NCBI GenBank assembly: GCA_020746105.1
Contig: CM036658.1
Coordinates: 32,203,099 to 32,267,098 of the forward strand
Direction of reading: 5' to 3'
Length of the DNA: 64,000 bases
Origin: Trogon surrucura
Lineage: Eukaryota > Chordata > Aves > Trogoniformes > Trogonidae
Shown here: positions 35,701 through 48,400 of the stretch, in pieces
Layout: each line of letters opens with the position of its first letter
Position numbering within the stretch: the first letter of the stretch is position 1
The notes under the pieces: model-generated
The model's input: only the letters and a program-made list of their open reading frames with translations
Databases searched by the model: none
What the model was told of the DNA's origin: nothing
Made by a program: the position numbers and the translations under genes

Positions 35701-38700
35701 CTGGAATTTATAACCAATTTCTAGAACACTTTGAAAGTCTGTAAATCTGAGTTATTAATTGTGGCTTTGTTCTATTCATAAGCACAACAGCCTGTCCTTT
35801 GCCTTTTACATTGACAGAGCTGAACAGTACTTTTGGGGTGCTTGCCTGCCTGTATCATAGAGCTGCTCTAACCTGTGACCCTGTTGCATATTTAGTCAGA
35901 TGAGAACTTGCAAGAAGTGTGTAAAGATCAGAGGGAAGGAACCAGATCTGGATGTCTAGCCTTTGTCAGATAGGTACTACATATCTGTAACACAACTTCA
36001 TAGAATATTCTAGCTTTTTTGAAAGGCTTAAAATAATTTGTGAAATATTTAATGGATTTCTGAGTGTGGCTGGAAAATGGTACATGTGCAAGAAAGTTTT
36101 CCTTTTTGCAAGAAAAGTTTCTTATTTGCAAATTTCCAACTAGGATTACCACTGACACCCACTATAGCTGTGTATTAGCCACAGGATTAAAATTTCATCT
36201 CTTTCACATGTTTCCAAGGCAGCTTTTCATAGAGAATCTCACCACTCAATGTTTTTCTCTGCACACTAGTCAGCTGCTCAGGATTTCTGGTTATTCTGGT
36301 GAAGTGTTCTGTGTCAGCTGAGAAATGTTTAAGATGAAGTTAGCCAAATAGTTTGGGCTGGGAAATTGCAGATACCATATGGAAATTATATTCACATTAT
36401 CATAGAATACATAGTATTAATAATGAAATGCAGATTTATCATGAAATTGGCACATGAATAGACACATAAAACAGGCATATATGTACAGATCTGTTTAAAA
36501 CAAAGTGACTTGTGTATGTATATAATTAGCATAAATGCAACAGAACTTGTGTTGCAATTAATATAGATACTAACTACATAAGATGTTGCGTATATGAAGT
36601 TCATTTGTTTAATACCATGCCAAGCATAAATGGTGCAAAGTCTGATTGACTTCTGGGTACCAATATAGGAAAAACAAACAGTAATAGTGATTTAGAGATC
36701 TCTATAGAACATATTTACCTTAATATAGGACATAGACAACACTGAAGTGAAATCAACTAAAATGTGATCATCAGCTACAGTAATCTGTGGTCTAAAAGGC
36801 AAACTGAACTTAACCAAGTTCAAAAGAAGATGAATGGTGACCAAATATGGAGGAGATGCTGAAATTGGCAGCAATATAAATGTCTTTATCAGTAAACGAG
36901 CATGTCATAGCTTTGAAAGTCAAAGGGAGTAAATAATAAAAGAATATTTGGTAAAAAATAGTGGACATTAACACCACATTTTTAAAGCATATTAGCACTG
37001 CATTTTTAAAGAATATGAGGGAAATGGCATTCCGATACTGTGTTGGTAAAGAGAATTAAACACTAGTAGAGAAATCTGATAGACCCAGTAGCTAATTAAT
37101 GTACACATAAAAAATTTTGGCAGGTGACACCGAAAAGAGAGAACCAGCATAAAGGATTGCAGAGAAGAGCCATCCTTTGGAAAATGTTGCAACTATTCAT
37201 GTTGTTTCATTAAATACTAAAGACATTTAAAAGAAAAAAAAAAGGAAAAAGGAAATAAAAAGCATGTTACACATAATCTTGATTTCTTTTTAAAAGATTT
37301 GTAACTTTAAAACATTTGATTTCTGTGTAACAAAGTTAATGGAAAGAAGTTGTCCATGGAAGACGTGTCACAATAACAGTATTTTAAAGAATCTGGAAAA
37401 GAAATCTTCCAGGTTGTTCTTCAGGGATGTGTCTCTTTTATTCCCAAAATTGTGAAGTGAAATAGGTAAACACTACGTTTCGGCCTGATGAGTCACAGGT
37501 CATGTTCTGCCCCTGGAGAAATATCAGTGGGCACTTAGACATTCTTGGTAGAATCCTCTGATGAAGTCAAGATTAAATTTAGAAAGTGTCATTAGATGCA
37601 TCTGTTGGAAAAAGTGCTAGTGAAGTTGAGGGAGGCATATCCTCCCTTAGACTCAAACGATATGAGGATGAGATGAAGATACAAGCCAGCTGAAACCATT
37701 ACACATGTCTTTTTTGAGAATTGGAAGATGAACGAGAAATTATTGGAGAGTGTGAACATATAAAATTCAAAATTACGGGGAAAGCAGGGACATGGGAGAA
37801 AAGAAAGAGGTAGGACTGAAGTTTTCTTAAGAGTCTGCTCAGACCACATATGCTTGTGAGGGTGGGGCACTGGAGTGACTATAAACAGAGACATCTGGTC
37901 TTATCTCTTAAGTAAGAGATCCAAAACTCTCTGATTGGCTCTAATTGCAACCTCATTTTAAAATATCATTTCAAATGTGATAGGCACACGAAAAGTAGAG
38001 AACATCATAAAGATTTTTATTGCATCTGTGCTGAATTCATTAAAAGCAAGAAAAGAGTTTGAAATGCTTTGTTTCTAAACAAAATATTTAGACTTCATTG
38101 CAAAATTCCTACTTTGTTTCAAAAGTACGTATAATTCTAGACATAAAAGGAAAAGGCTAAACAACATTAAGGATGTGGTAATATCATTAAAACATTATGG
38201 GGTATTGACTAATTAGCTAAGTGTCTGGGATTGTATGTTCATTCTTAACTATCAAAATGGGAGGCCATACCCTCTCAGTTAAATTTCAGTGGTAAAGATT
38301 TTTAGCTAAGAATATATTGGTATATTTTGATTAAATTAACTTAAAAACCCAATGTTTCAGCTAGTGTTAATCCTAATTACCAAAAGGTAGCAAAATTTGC
38401 ATAACTCTGCATTTTGGTCATGATTTCTGCTTAGTATCCAGTTACATGAGGCTGCAAAAGAGATGAAGCACTCTTCAGCCATTTACTAGAGCAACAGATG
38501 TGTTTATAATTTTTTTACTATATTCAGATGAATGTTTTTTATACCCATCCAAAGAAAATACTTTCAGTAGTTAGGAGTGGCAGTAGGTCACATGACTTTT
38601 TCTGACTTTTTTTTCTATTCTTTAACTAAAAGAAATTGTGTATCCCAGAAAAGAAGTAAGTTCCCAGAAGGCTGGGACTGTTGGCAAGTTTTCCACACCA

Positions 38701-39427
38701 AAGAGCTATGCAGTATCTTTGCTGTAACAACCCCAGAGTGCTCACAGCCTTACATGGTCATTGTACAGACTTGCTTAACTTTTTTTTTGCCAATTCAAAA
38801 CTGAATTCTGTCCTCCCCTCAGGACCATTCAGAATGACAATTTTTAGTAATCTTCTAAAATAATAAGCATCAAGATTTTGCCTGTTGTAAGTTGCTCTGG
38901 AGCTGGTCAAACAGGTGGAGACCTGGAGGGAAGCAAAAACTATGTCCTTCCTTTTTGATCTCTCAGATGGAGATAACCATTTGCAACCTGACATACAGTT
39001 TGAAATGTCTAGAAATACCACTTTTTTCACTTTAGATGGCCAGCTATAATTCAGAACTCTTGATTCTCAGACTCCAACTTTTTTTTCTGTAAACTCAGTG
39101 ATTATTCTGCCCTGTCCCATGGCTGGTAATCCAATTCATTGTCTTACAGCAATTTTTAAAAATTTCTGCAATATTCAACAGGTACTCACTGAGGTTTTTA
39201 ATATGTATATTGTAAATATTCCAAATGTCTTTCCACAGATTTTTTTTAGACAGTGAAGGGAAGGTCTTTGAGACAATATTCAGACTGACTCTGAAATTAT
39301 TAATTAAACAGAAAGACACAAGTGTGTGAAAATACGCTGAAGTTGCAGTCAGTCCCTGCTGAGCTTAACTGGGAAACAAAGTGTAGGCAAGTGGCTTTCT
39401 GCAGCTTGCCATTTCTCCAGATCTTAG
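29741..39427. other. Long, mostly unique stretch
   Basis: No mobile element tag is visible in almost 10 kb. Two subregions differ in composition. 31290-31770 is less AT-rich with a few short frames on both strands. 31915-32330 has an unusual local density of CpG (GCGCC, GCGCTG, ACGCAG, GACCGC, GACGCGAG). The 94-codon plus frame at 34094-34378 is unrecognised. Around 36.4-36.6 kb the sequence is very AT-rich with ATATAC-type repeats. Confidence 0.4.
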
Positions 39428-39552
39428 GATCATAGAATAGTTTGGGTTGGAAGAGACTTCTAATGGTCATCTAGTCCAATCCGCCTTCGATGAGCCGCGA
39501 CATCTTCAACAGGACCAGCCTGGTCAGCGCCTTATCCTGCCTGAACTTGAAT
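39428..39552 (-). mobile_element. CR1 3' end fragment
   Basis: Reversed tail ATCATAGAATAGTTTGGGTT, then GGAAGAGACTTCTAATGGTC, ATCTAGTCCAATCC, GCGACATCTTCAACAGGACC and CCTGCCTGAACTTGAATA. This is the 3' UTR of a CR1 subfamily with the ACATCTTCAAC motif. It carries no coding remnant of length. Confidence 0.85.
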
Positions 39553-42500
39553 AACAGGCTGGCTCTGAAATCTTGATCTGTTATTTCCTTGCCTGGTCTG
39601 GTTTCTTCCATGATCCATTGCTGCAATAAGAGAAAACTGTTGGCACAAATGTAGCTGTTTTTTCATGTTAGTTACCTGATGTCTGTTTCGTTATGGATAG
39701 ATACATGCAGAAATAAAGGTCACTTCTTTCATCTGACTGCTGAATGTTATGCAGGGTGCAACCAAAAATTCAGTCCCATATACCTAAAATTTGTCATTGT
39801 ACATTGCACCTATAAGTGTTACTGCCTATTACTATTTAGCTCACAGAGATAGCCAGGTGATGTTATTTCTTCTTCTCTAAGAAAGTATTCCAAGTGTCCC
39901 CAGACCTCTGAAAGGAACAATGCTGCATGCACACTCATGCAAATTTATGAAATGCTCTGACTTGCCCACGTTTTGCAGACTTTGACCTATTTTTGATGGA
40001 GAACTGAAATTTGGTAGAATGGGTATAAATATGTATGAGATGTTTTTCACTCCTGATGTGTTTTAACTTCATTTTCACCGTTCTTTGTCCACCACCTAGT
40101 TCAGTTAGAATGATCTGTTCAGTGAAACAGACTTTCTCAGGTAAACATCCCTGTGTTAAGGGTTTTTTTCAGTCTGGTTTTGTGTATTAGTTATTGTTCA
40201 ATGTTTTTCTCAATTTTCATTTGCTTCTTTTGCAGAGGGTAGATGACTTCATCAAAGAGCTATTCTGATGTGTGTGGCAATTCCTGCATCCAGTCTTTCC
40301 CATTCACTTTACTGAACCTCTTGACATAGACATAGAAATAAAACGATTACATTGCTGTTGTAATGACAATCCAAAGGACAAAAAAAAATCGACACTAAAG
40401 GTGTTAATTTTCATCTGGGAATGCGTGGTGATGAAGTATGTGTGTTTGTTTTCTGCTTTACTCCTTTTGGTCCTTAACACTGACGCAGCTTGCTGCAGAT
40501 GTTCCCTCTAGATCTCACTTCTAGAGTAACTGCTCCACGTTCGAAATTCACCCCCATACATCCACTGTTATAAAGTTTATTTTGGACTCAGAGATTTTAT
40601 AGTTACGATTGTTAGTGACATTTTCTTTAACTTCATAAGGCAACTATTCAACTGGTATCAATTAGCATCGTGTCTCTGCCTCAATAGAGCTATATCGAGT
40701 TGCCATAACCACAGATTTGGCCTAAAATTTTTTGGCTCTGGGACATGTTCCCCCAAGAATTCCTTAATTGACACCAAATTTTGATCAATCCTTTCTCCCT
40801 TCCTCCTGCTAATTGCTACAACTGTGGTGCATGCAAAGAAGGAAAATATCTGAATGAAGTCTTGTTCTGGATGACTGCTAATATATATTTGCCTTTTCAC
40901 TGGGGACAAGGTATTACAGGTGAAGAAGGACACAAAGTTTTTCCGAAGAGTTTAATTTCTCATCAAAACTTGAGTTTTCATGTGTTTTTTATTTTTGTTC
41001 TCACTTTCCAATAGTCAGATGCTCCACCCCAAGTTAAACATTATAGCATTTTTAAATGAAGATAATAGAGAAGATGGACAGTATGAAATTAAGAGTAACA
41101 GAGGAGAGAATTGAACCATTTGTTCTACCTCCTTACATTTTCCCACTTTTATGTATTTAACAGTTTTAAATCTGCTTAAAAAGTCATTTTAACCAATCTC
41201 TTTTTGACTATTGCATGTGAAAAGCCCTAAATACTAGCTGATCTGTTAAATAAGGTTTTTCTAGAGATAAGAGTTCTGTAGTTTGCAATTTAAATTTTCC
41301 AAGTTCATTAAATAACCATCTAATTATTTCTGTGAGCAAATATTACTTCTTCTACTACCGTTAAATATGTATCACTGAAGAGGTAACATCTTGCACACTC
41401 ACTATGTCTGGTACGAACAAATGTCCTCCTAAATTGCACTATGTTTTTCAGCATTGGTCTTTGTTCATAGGATGTACTCAGTCACAAACAACAGCTTTTT
41501 CTCCACTTATCATGTGTAAGTCACTTTCTTTTTTAAGTCACTTTCTTGTTTCTATTAACACGATGCATATAGATGCATACAGTGCATAGAGATTTGTGTG
41601 TGTTCTCTAAAGATGGATGATCATCAGCTATGCTAATTAAATTTACTGAAATCTTTGTAGTACTTCTCCTTTAAATAGCGTTACTTCAGAAGTCCTTAAT
41701 CATACACCAGAAAAAAAAAATTTTAAGAGGTAAACTGTTTGGGAGTTTGAGATTGAAGTCATTGTAAAATATAAAATTTGGAAAATCTTTATTAAGCAAC
41801 ATAATTTTTTGTTTGTTTGTTTGGAAATGACTTGATATTATGTGGAAATAGCAATTTCTTAGGTGCAATTCAATGGGCTTTTGATATTTTCCTGTTGATT
41901 TGGATTTATTCAATTGATCTGGTGTTACTGAGGGATTGCCATATATGTTGCATTTTAGGAAATTCTGCTTTCTGTGCAGAACCTTTTGCTACTAGATTCT
42001 CTGATAACAGCTACTTCAAATACAATTTACTCTCGTCTTGAGCTAGGATCAAGAAACAGAAATTAGAGATAGAAAAGCCCATTAGTCTCTCCCTTCTTTC
42101 ATTTTTGCATCAATGTGATAGTTTTCTTCAGTGCATAGGAGATTCTAATTTGCCTTGTCGTGAAACAACCATCACCTTTCGTGGTACTTCTTGCTGATTT
42201 AGGAAGGGCAGCATGTATAAAAAAAAAAAAACCTGTGGGCTTTGTGGAAGTGCAGACCAGAGTTGCAGATAAGCAGCAAGGTGTGCACTGTAAGAGCAGC
42301 CAGAAAACCACCAGGTACTGATAGAGAGAGGAAGCTCCATGTGAAATGTCAGTGAGAAAAAGCATACTCTTCAATGGATCAGAAACCTGTTTTGTTTTCA
42401 TTTTTCTAAGCCCGAATAGTTTTTTGTTACAACTGCCTTTACTAAAAAATGCCCTCTCAAGTTCATGGAATCATTAAATGCAGGCTGGTTTTGCCAAGCT

Positions 42501-42618
42501 ATGTCAGCAAGGGAAGGAAGCTTAAAAAGACCCCTTCATGTTACATTGTAGTCTTTTCAAAACAAAATAGTGTTAGCTCAGTTGAAAAACAAAGCTTCTT
42601 TTTACAATTCAAAGAATA
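39553..42618. other. Unique AT-rich stretch
   Basis: No repeat tag or gene recognised. There is a (TTTG)4 run near 41808-41822. The frames at 40272-40511 (+), 40658-40933 (-), 41404-41589 (+) and 42099-42401 (-) have no recognisable domains. Confidence 0.4.
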
Positions 42619-42682
42619 ACAGAATCATAGAACAGTTTCAGTTGAAGAAGCCTTCGAGATGATTGAGTCCAACCTTTGATTC
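42619..42682 (-). mobile_element. Short CR1 3' tail fragment
   Basis: CAGAATCATAGAACAGTTTC, AGTTGAAGAAGCCTTCGAGA and TGATTGAGTCCAACC follow the reversed CR1 3' end. It is only about 60 bp, so severely truncated on insertion or decayed. Confidence 0.75.
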
Positions 42683-44577
42683 ATCTATTTAAAGTAAATT
42701 TGAAATAGAACTTTAAAAAAAATAAAAACGTGCATCAAAGTTTTCAGTTTAGCCCAGAACACATTTTCAACTGGTGTTTCTGGAACCATCATAAAGCAGG
42801 GTAACCAGCTGTTCCCATAACCTTGGTAAAAACCTCCTTCAGTAGGGAGTTGTATTGCAGAGACCACGGTGCAAGTTCTTTCTGCTCTCCACTCCACAAC
42901 ACAACTGTTTTATCCCATAGAGTTTCAATCCACTTACAAATACCCTAGAAGTTTGTAGCTCCCCTTATCTGCCCTCTAGTATATCTGTGCATGATAACAA
43001 TAAATATATATGAAGTGACTACGTTTTATTGAAAAGAACTAATATAGTACCCAAACAGGTTCTTCACATTTATCTGATAAATGTGATTTACTCCTCTGTC
43101 CCCCCAAATCTCTACTATTCCTTTGCATGTAATACTTCTCAAATATTTGTACATGAGTATTAAGGTCTCTCCAGCCAACCATTAGGCGAGGTAGGCATTT
43201 TAATTCTGTTAACCTTTTCTCACAGTGTAATTCTTCTGTTTTGATAATTTTTTATTTGTTTGTTCTTCACTTTCTTCTTTGTTTAAATCAGTCTCACAGA
43301 TATCCCAACTGATTTTAAGTTCATCTGTATCCAGTAAGCTCATGTAAGCTCACCATAGCAGCGACAATCATGTAAGATCATCATGGCAGCAGTCACCTCT
43401 GATGAAACTCAGACTTGGGCACAAAAATTGCAGATGGGTAGTGTTACTTTTTTCCTCCATCTGCTGAAAGCAGAGGGGTGCCGGCACTCTTTCTGTTGTC
43501 GTTAAGTCAAGTCTCTTCTCAGCTTATATTTTTAGGACTGATCCAGTGGGCTGTTGCACTGAACTTAGAAATACTTTCTCTCCATTTCCCAAATTCATTA
43601 TCTACTCTTCTTTGAAGAGAGTGGAAATTCTTCCCATCCTTTTCTAGCATAATATTCCTCTTTGAGATGAACTGGTCACGTTTATCTCAGTGATTGTTTG
43701 GGAGCCTATTACACCCTCCTGCAGTATGTATCTGTAAACACTTCTGAGGATGCACTTCTAAAGGTGAAATGAGAGAGTCAAGCAAAAATTTGTCAAAATA
43801 CTAATTTTGAAAGAAGTAAAATATAAGTGAAATTTTGAAGATCTGATTTTGGCAAAATTCACTAGAGATACTTGTCTTTATTCTCCTGCTCTATTTTTTT
43901 TCTTTATTTCCTGAAAAAAAAGATTTAAAATATTTCTAATAATAACTGAAAGCATTAATGAATGCACTGAAAAAAAATTTGAAGATGTGAGAAGTGTTTT
44001 TAACCTTAGCCTAAGTCAGCATATTCCTTTAGGGGATAGGGAGAGAGAAGAGGAGAGAGAGAGGCAAAGAGAGATCTTAAAGGGAAATCTGTCATGACTG
44101 AGTCCGGAATATTCTGTGGGACTTATCACACCTCCAATGTATCTATTAAAACAGAAGCACGTTGCAGCTCAATTTTTACTACACTTAGAGAACAGAACCA
44201 GTTTTGTTCCTGATGCCAGTTGGTGACCCAGGCACAAGGGTATGAATGTAATTTTTCCACTCTGCAAACCCTTTATTTAAGCAAGTGCAGAGGCCCATGA
44301 CTCATACACTGCCAAATGATGGATGTTGTATTGCAAAAAACATCATCTCTGTTTTGAGAAAGCAAAAGTAAAGTTAAGCTGGAAATACTAGCAGAGTCGA
44401 ACTGTTTAATTGATTAAATCAGGGACATCCATACCTCCCTGTCAACAGTGTTAGGCACTTAGTGGTTTGGCATGTGCAGTGGCTTCAGGACCAAACACTT
44501 TGTGGTTATAAGGAACTTACTAACATTGGTCACATCATACACCAGATCATCTGTCCATGATCTATTTCATTTGAAAC
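42683..44577. other. Unique AT-rich stretch
   Basis: Nothing gene-like. It holds an imperfect 28-bp tandem duplication (43341-43368 and 43369-43396, starting CATGTAAGCTCACCATAGCA and CATGTAAGATCATCATGGCA) and a purine-rich GA run at 44039-44076. Confidence 0.45.
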
Positions 44578-45180
44578 TGTTGTGCCTGTGTAAGAGACTG
44601 TTTTAAGAACTTTTGCCTCAACCTTGCTGGTGTTAAAATTTGCTAAAATGCCCCATGAAGAGATATTTGTTTCATCCCTGCTAAAAGACTCTGTGAAGAA
44701 GAGACTGTGTAAAAACCTAAACGACAAGGCTGCTGTTACAAGCTTGGACCTCTGATAAGTTCTAAAACAACAGCTTCAGAGCCCAGCCCTGATAAGTCCC
44801 ACGACTTGACTTGACTATTGATAAAGATAACTTCATGGCCCAGCCCTGATAAGCCACGGGGCTCGAAGTCCTGAACAACAACTTCTGGGCCCAGCTCAAC
44901 CGCTGATACAGCTGTTGTCTTGCAAGCCCACCGGTGTGTGAGCTCACCGATGTAACTGCAGATAAGGCAGCTGTCCTGCAAGCGTGAAAGCTCAACAGTG
45001 TGCAAGCGCGAAGGTACACAAACCGTCAAGTCATCCTACGTCTGCAAGAAACAGGCCCTCCGGACACCTATGCATGCCCCGCTGACAGAGGCGACGCTGG
45101 GGAGGGTGAAGATCGCTCCTGACGACCCTCACGTGCATGCGCTGAACAGGCGGAGGATAAGCAAAGCGGCTCTTGGAACA

Positions 45181-45190
45181 CTATAAAATG
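45181..45190 (+). promoter_or_regulatory. TATA box of the LTR
   Basis: CTATAAAATG lies after a CpG-rich stretch and about 185 bp before the LTR's AATAAA, as expected for a retroviral core promoter. Transcription would start near 45210-45220. Confidence 0.55.
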
Positions 45191-45366
45191 CCACCGTGAA
45201 CAGCTGTTCTTTGGAGATCTTCCCCACCGAATCGAAACAGGTGGACCTGCGAGACGTCGCTGGATCTGTGGTGGTAGCTATACTTCTTGCTATTCTAAAC
45301 GTTTTACTGCTTTGCTTTTCCTTTTCCTTATCTTTCTTTCTTATTGCTCTCCAGTGGTTGTTAGTC

Positions 45367-45372
45367 AATAAA
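45367..45372 (+). terminator. LTR polyadenylation signal AATAAA
   Basis: AATAAA preceded by TTGTTAGTC and followed by a GT/T-rich stretch (GGGTTTTACTTTTGTG), which fits the R/U5 border of an LTR. Confidence 0.6.
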
Positions 45373-45429
45373 GGGTTTTACTTTTGTGACATCTGACACC
45401 GTTTGTGTCTTAATTTCACCTTTGCGATC

Positions 45430-48400
45430 GAAACGAATCACCTTGACCCTAACCTCTACCAGGTATAAGAGGTTCAAGACAACGTGTTACGCCAGTTGTC
45501 TGAAGTAAGAAAGAAAACACCCATGATGAGTTGTTGGCTATTATCTTGAAGCTCCATCTAAGTCTAATTGATCCGTTACCATGATGTGTATTGGTGACTG
45601 CAAGAATTTGTAATAACCTCTTGTTGAGGGTTATTGTCTTCCTTTCAGTTGTACAATCTCATGTGACCCAGCAGCTGACCCAGCACTGGGCTGTATTCCT
45701 CTCCCATGCAGTCTTGTCAACAAGAAGGGAGAAAAGAGAGCACAGGCAATGAAATCTATCTTAAGCAGTTTCCAGAAACCTTCCAGCACTGAGAGTGGGA
45801 CCCCAGCCTCTTCCCAGTAACAGCCCCAGCAATTTAGGGTCATGATCACAACCCATAGGGAAGAGACTAACAGCCCACTCCAGGTAGGAAAAAGATTTTG
45901 AAACCACCTCAGTTCAAGAGACGACAGGATTCTTATCTTCTGACTAAATGCCTTAACAATGTGTGGTGCTTATGTGGGAAAGAAAGTGGAAGTTAGAAGA
46001 GAAATTGTCTGTGGGAAAAGTATCAGAGAGGCAGCTTCACTCCATCTACTCTCACCTATTAGCTGCCTGTGAAAAATATTTTTCAAGTTTTAAAATAAAA
46101 AGGAAGTATTCAAAAGAAGATAGAGAACTATGCCTCATGAGTAGAGGAATTTCTCCCTCGGCTTTCAGTTTAAGGCATAAAACAACTACAAAAGTGATAT
46201 TTAAGGACTAGCCCTTCTGGTGGCAATTTCAAATATCTCCAGGAGCTCACTGCTTAATACGCAGACTTGGAGACAGGCTGTCTTTTCCTACAACCTACAA
46301 CCTACAACCTACGCATCGTAAAAGAATCATAGGCACATGAATGCCCAACATCTGCTTCTGAAATGGGTACAAAGTGCCTAAAAGCTAAACACTCCTGTGT
46401 TCTAAGCCAAGAAACTTTTGTGCCTTCATCTTCTTGTAACCCTGAATATGGAAAAAGAAAAAAAAAATGTGTCAGGGAACTACTATTGTTTTGTTAACAC
46501 TTAATTCCTCACAACACATTGAACCATGAATGGGCATCACTCTCTGATGTCCATGTTGCAGAAGCTTTCATTCTGTCTTGGTTAGAAATACAGACATATG
46601 TGTCACACAGCACACAAATGGTGAGTCTCATAGCAGGGATGGATTGCAATTTATTTTACCAGCACTAAATAGATGGTCAGTCTACATGCGATTGAGTCAT
46701 TGCACATGCATGAACTCAAACAGGGCTCAGATACCTTGAATTCATCAACTAAGCCCATATGACTTCTCTGTTCCTCTGGAACTTTTCAATACTGCCACTT
46801 CTGGTATTCTGGGAGTTTTCAAAATTTATTGGGGTCCTCCAGAGACACACAGCACCATGAAAATGGATATGAGATGGTAGAAGGACCTTCACTATCATCT
46901 TATGTATCACAACACAGTGGTTTTGTGAGTTAAACAATTGCATTTGTAGCATTTTACAATTCAAATAGGAAAATGACTGTGTTTGCTATCTCATTGAGTC
47001 ATTGTGTAGTTCTTATTTTTGCACATGGAACACAGAATACGTATTCTCAACTATGAATAACGTTTCCAGGACAAATAACTTCCAGAGACAGCATATTCCA
47101 ATACTGTAGACTTCTATGACTGCTAACATCAGAAACATCTTCCGAAGTAGTCAACCAGCCACAGATCTAATTGCCATAGTTGAAAACAAATGCAGTTTAA
47201 AATGTGACACAGATGTATCCAGACCATAGACACTAGAACATATTTCTGTAGTCTTCTGGCAATTTAGCAGTCATGCAGTAACATCACTGTCAGAATTAGT
47301 GAGATAAACTCTTTTCAGCAGGATAAGACACATGTAGGTATTCTAAATTTCAGTTACAATTTCTGCAAACTAGAGTTCAGGAAAGGAAAACATTTTAGTT
47401 CATTCCCTGCTATGCAGAAACATGCATCGAGGGGGAAACAAGCATACAACAACCCTCCATAGGCATGAACATTTCTTGCTTGTCTGCAACAGTAAGAAAC
47501 TGAAATGTAAGACAGAAGAGAACTTCAAGTTGTCATGTAGCTTGCCTCTGTGCTCTGAGGTAGGACTGGATACACATGCACAAGTTCTTGCCTAGTCTGT
47601 GTTTTAAAACATTAAATTTGTGGGTTTACACAGCTGCTTTAGGTAATTATTTTTTGTGGCATTAATTATCCTTACAGTTATGGAGTTTTTTCTAATATCT
47701 AGCCTCAATTTCCTTTGGCATGAATTAAGATGATTACTAGGTGTCTTACCCTCGTAATAATCTCACTCTAAATATAGCATTAAGCACAACCCACTTTAGA
47801 ATTTCACATGAAGCAAGTATCACAGGCAGAACCATTTTTCTAATGCATTTCCCAAGCTAATCAGTGACTGAGATAAAAATGATTCAGATGTAGTATGTTG
47901 CTTGACACAAGAAGATAATTCAGGAAATAAGACTTTGTAAAATAATGTCTGTGATTTTTTCTCTTTCCACTAAACAAAAATTTCTCTTACCTCCCTTTTT
48001 CTTGAGGAAATATAATGAGCTACCACGACAAATATCTGGGTTTTGTTCTGTTGTACTCAATTTTTAAATGAAAATAATGTAAAGGTCTTGGGGCGCATTT
48101 TCATGCAAACTTCAGAGTTTATGGACAGTTTATATTAAAAACTCATGCAGAAAACAAACTAAAAATGAAAACTTAGTGTCCTGAGGATGAAAGTAGAATA
48201 TAGATATTAATGCAACTTTTCTTAGACCGAAACCTGATATTAATGTAATATTAAATAACTTTGGAATACTGGAGTGCATGTTGACTAAGTGCAACCTATT
48301 ACACAGGCAGTAAACTTTACCTTCTTATACTGTTCTGTGGTGTGTGAAGAGGGATCATTCTGTAGAGGAGTACCTCATCTGAAATATGTAACTTTATAAG

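Larger units (their letters stand above)
44578..45429 (+). mobile_element. CpG-rich avian ERV LTR, solo
   Basis: The block contrasts sharply with its AT-rich flanks and has LTR architecture. There is a U3-like part with three imperfect repeats (near 44767, 44823 and 44874, each with a GCCCAGCCCTGATAAG-like core), a GC- and CpG-rich promoter-like segment (44930-45180), a TATA box CTATAAAATG at 45181-45190, then AATAAA at 45367-45372 and a U5-like end. No gag, pol or env frame is nearby. Edges are uncertain. GAAAC occurs just before TGTTGTGCC (44573-44577) and again at 45430-45434, a possible 5-bp target duplication, but the right edge would then not end in CA. I do not recall a family name. 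Confidence 0.65.

Noticed and set aside
36001..36030. CATAGAATATTCTAG resembling a CR1 tail
   Set aside because: No second tail unit and no CR1 3' UTR follows. It is also simply a palindromic AT-rich motif.
36412..36425. ATCATAGAATACATAG considered as a CR1 end
   Set aside because: No GGTTGGAA-type continuation. The region is generally AT-rich.
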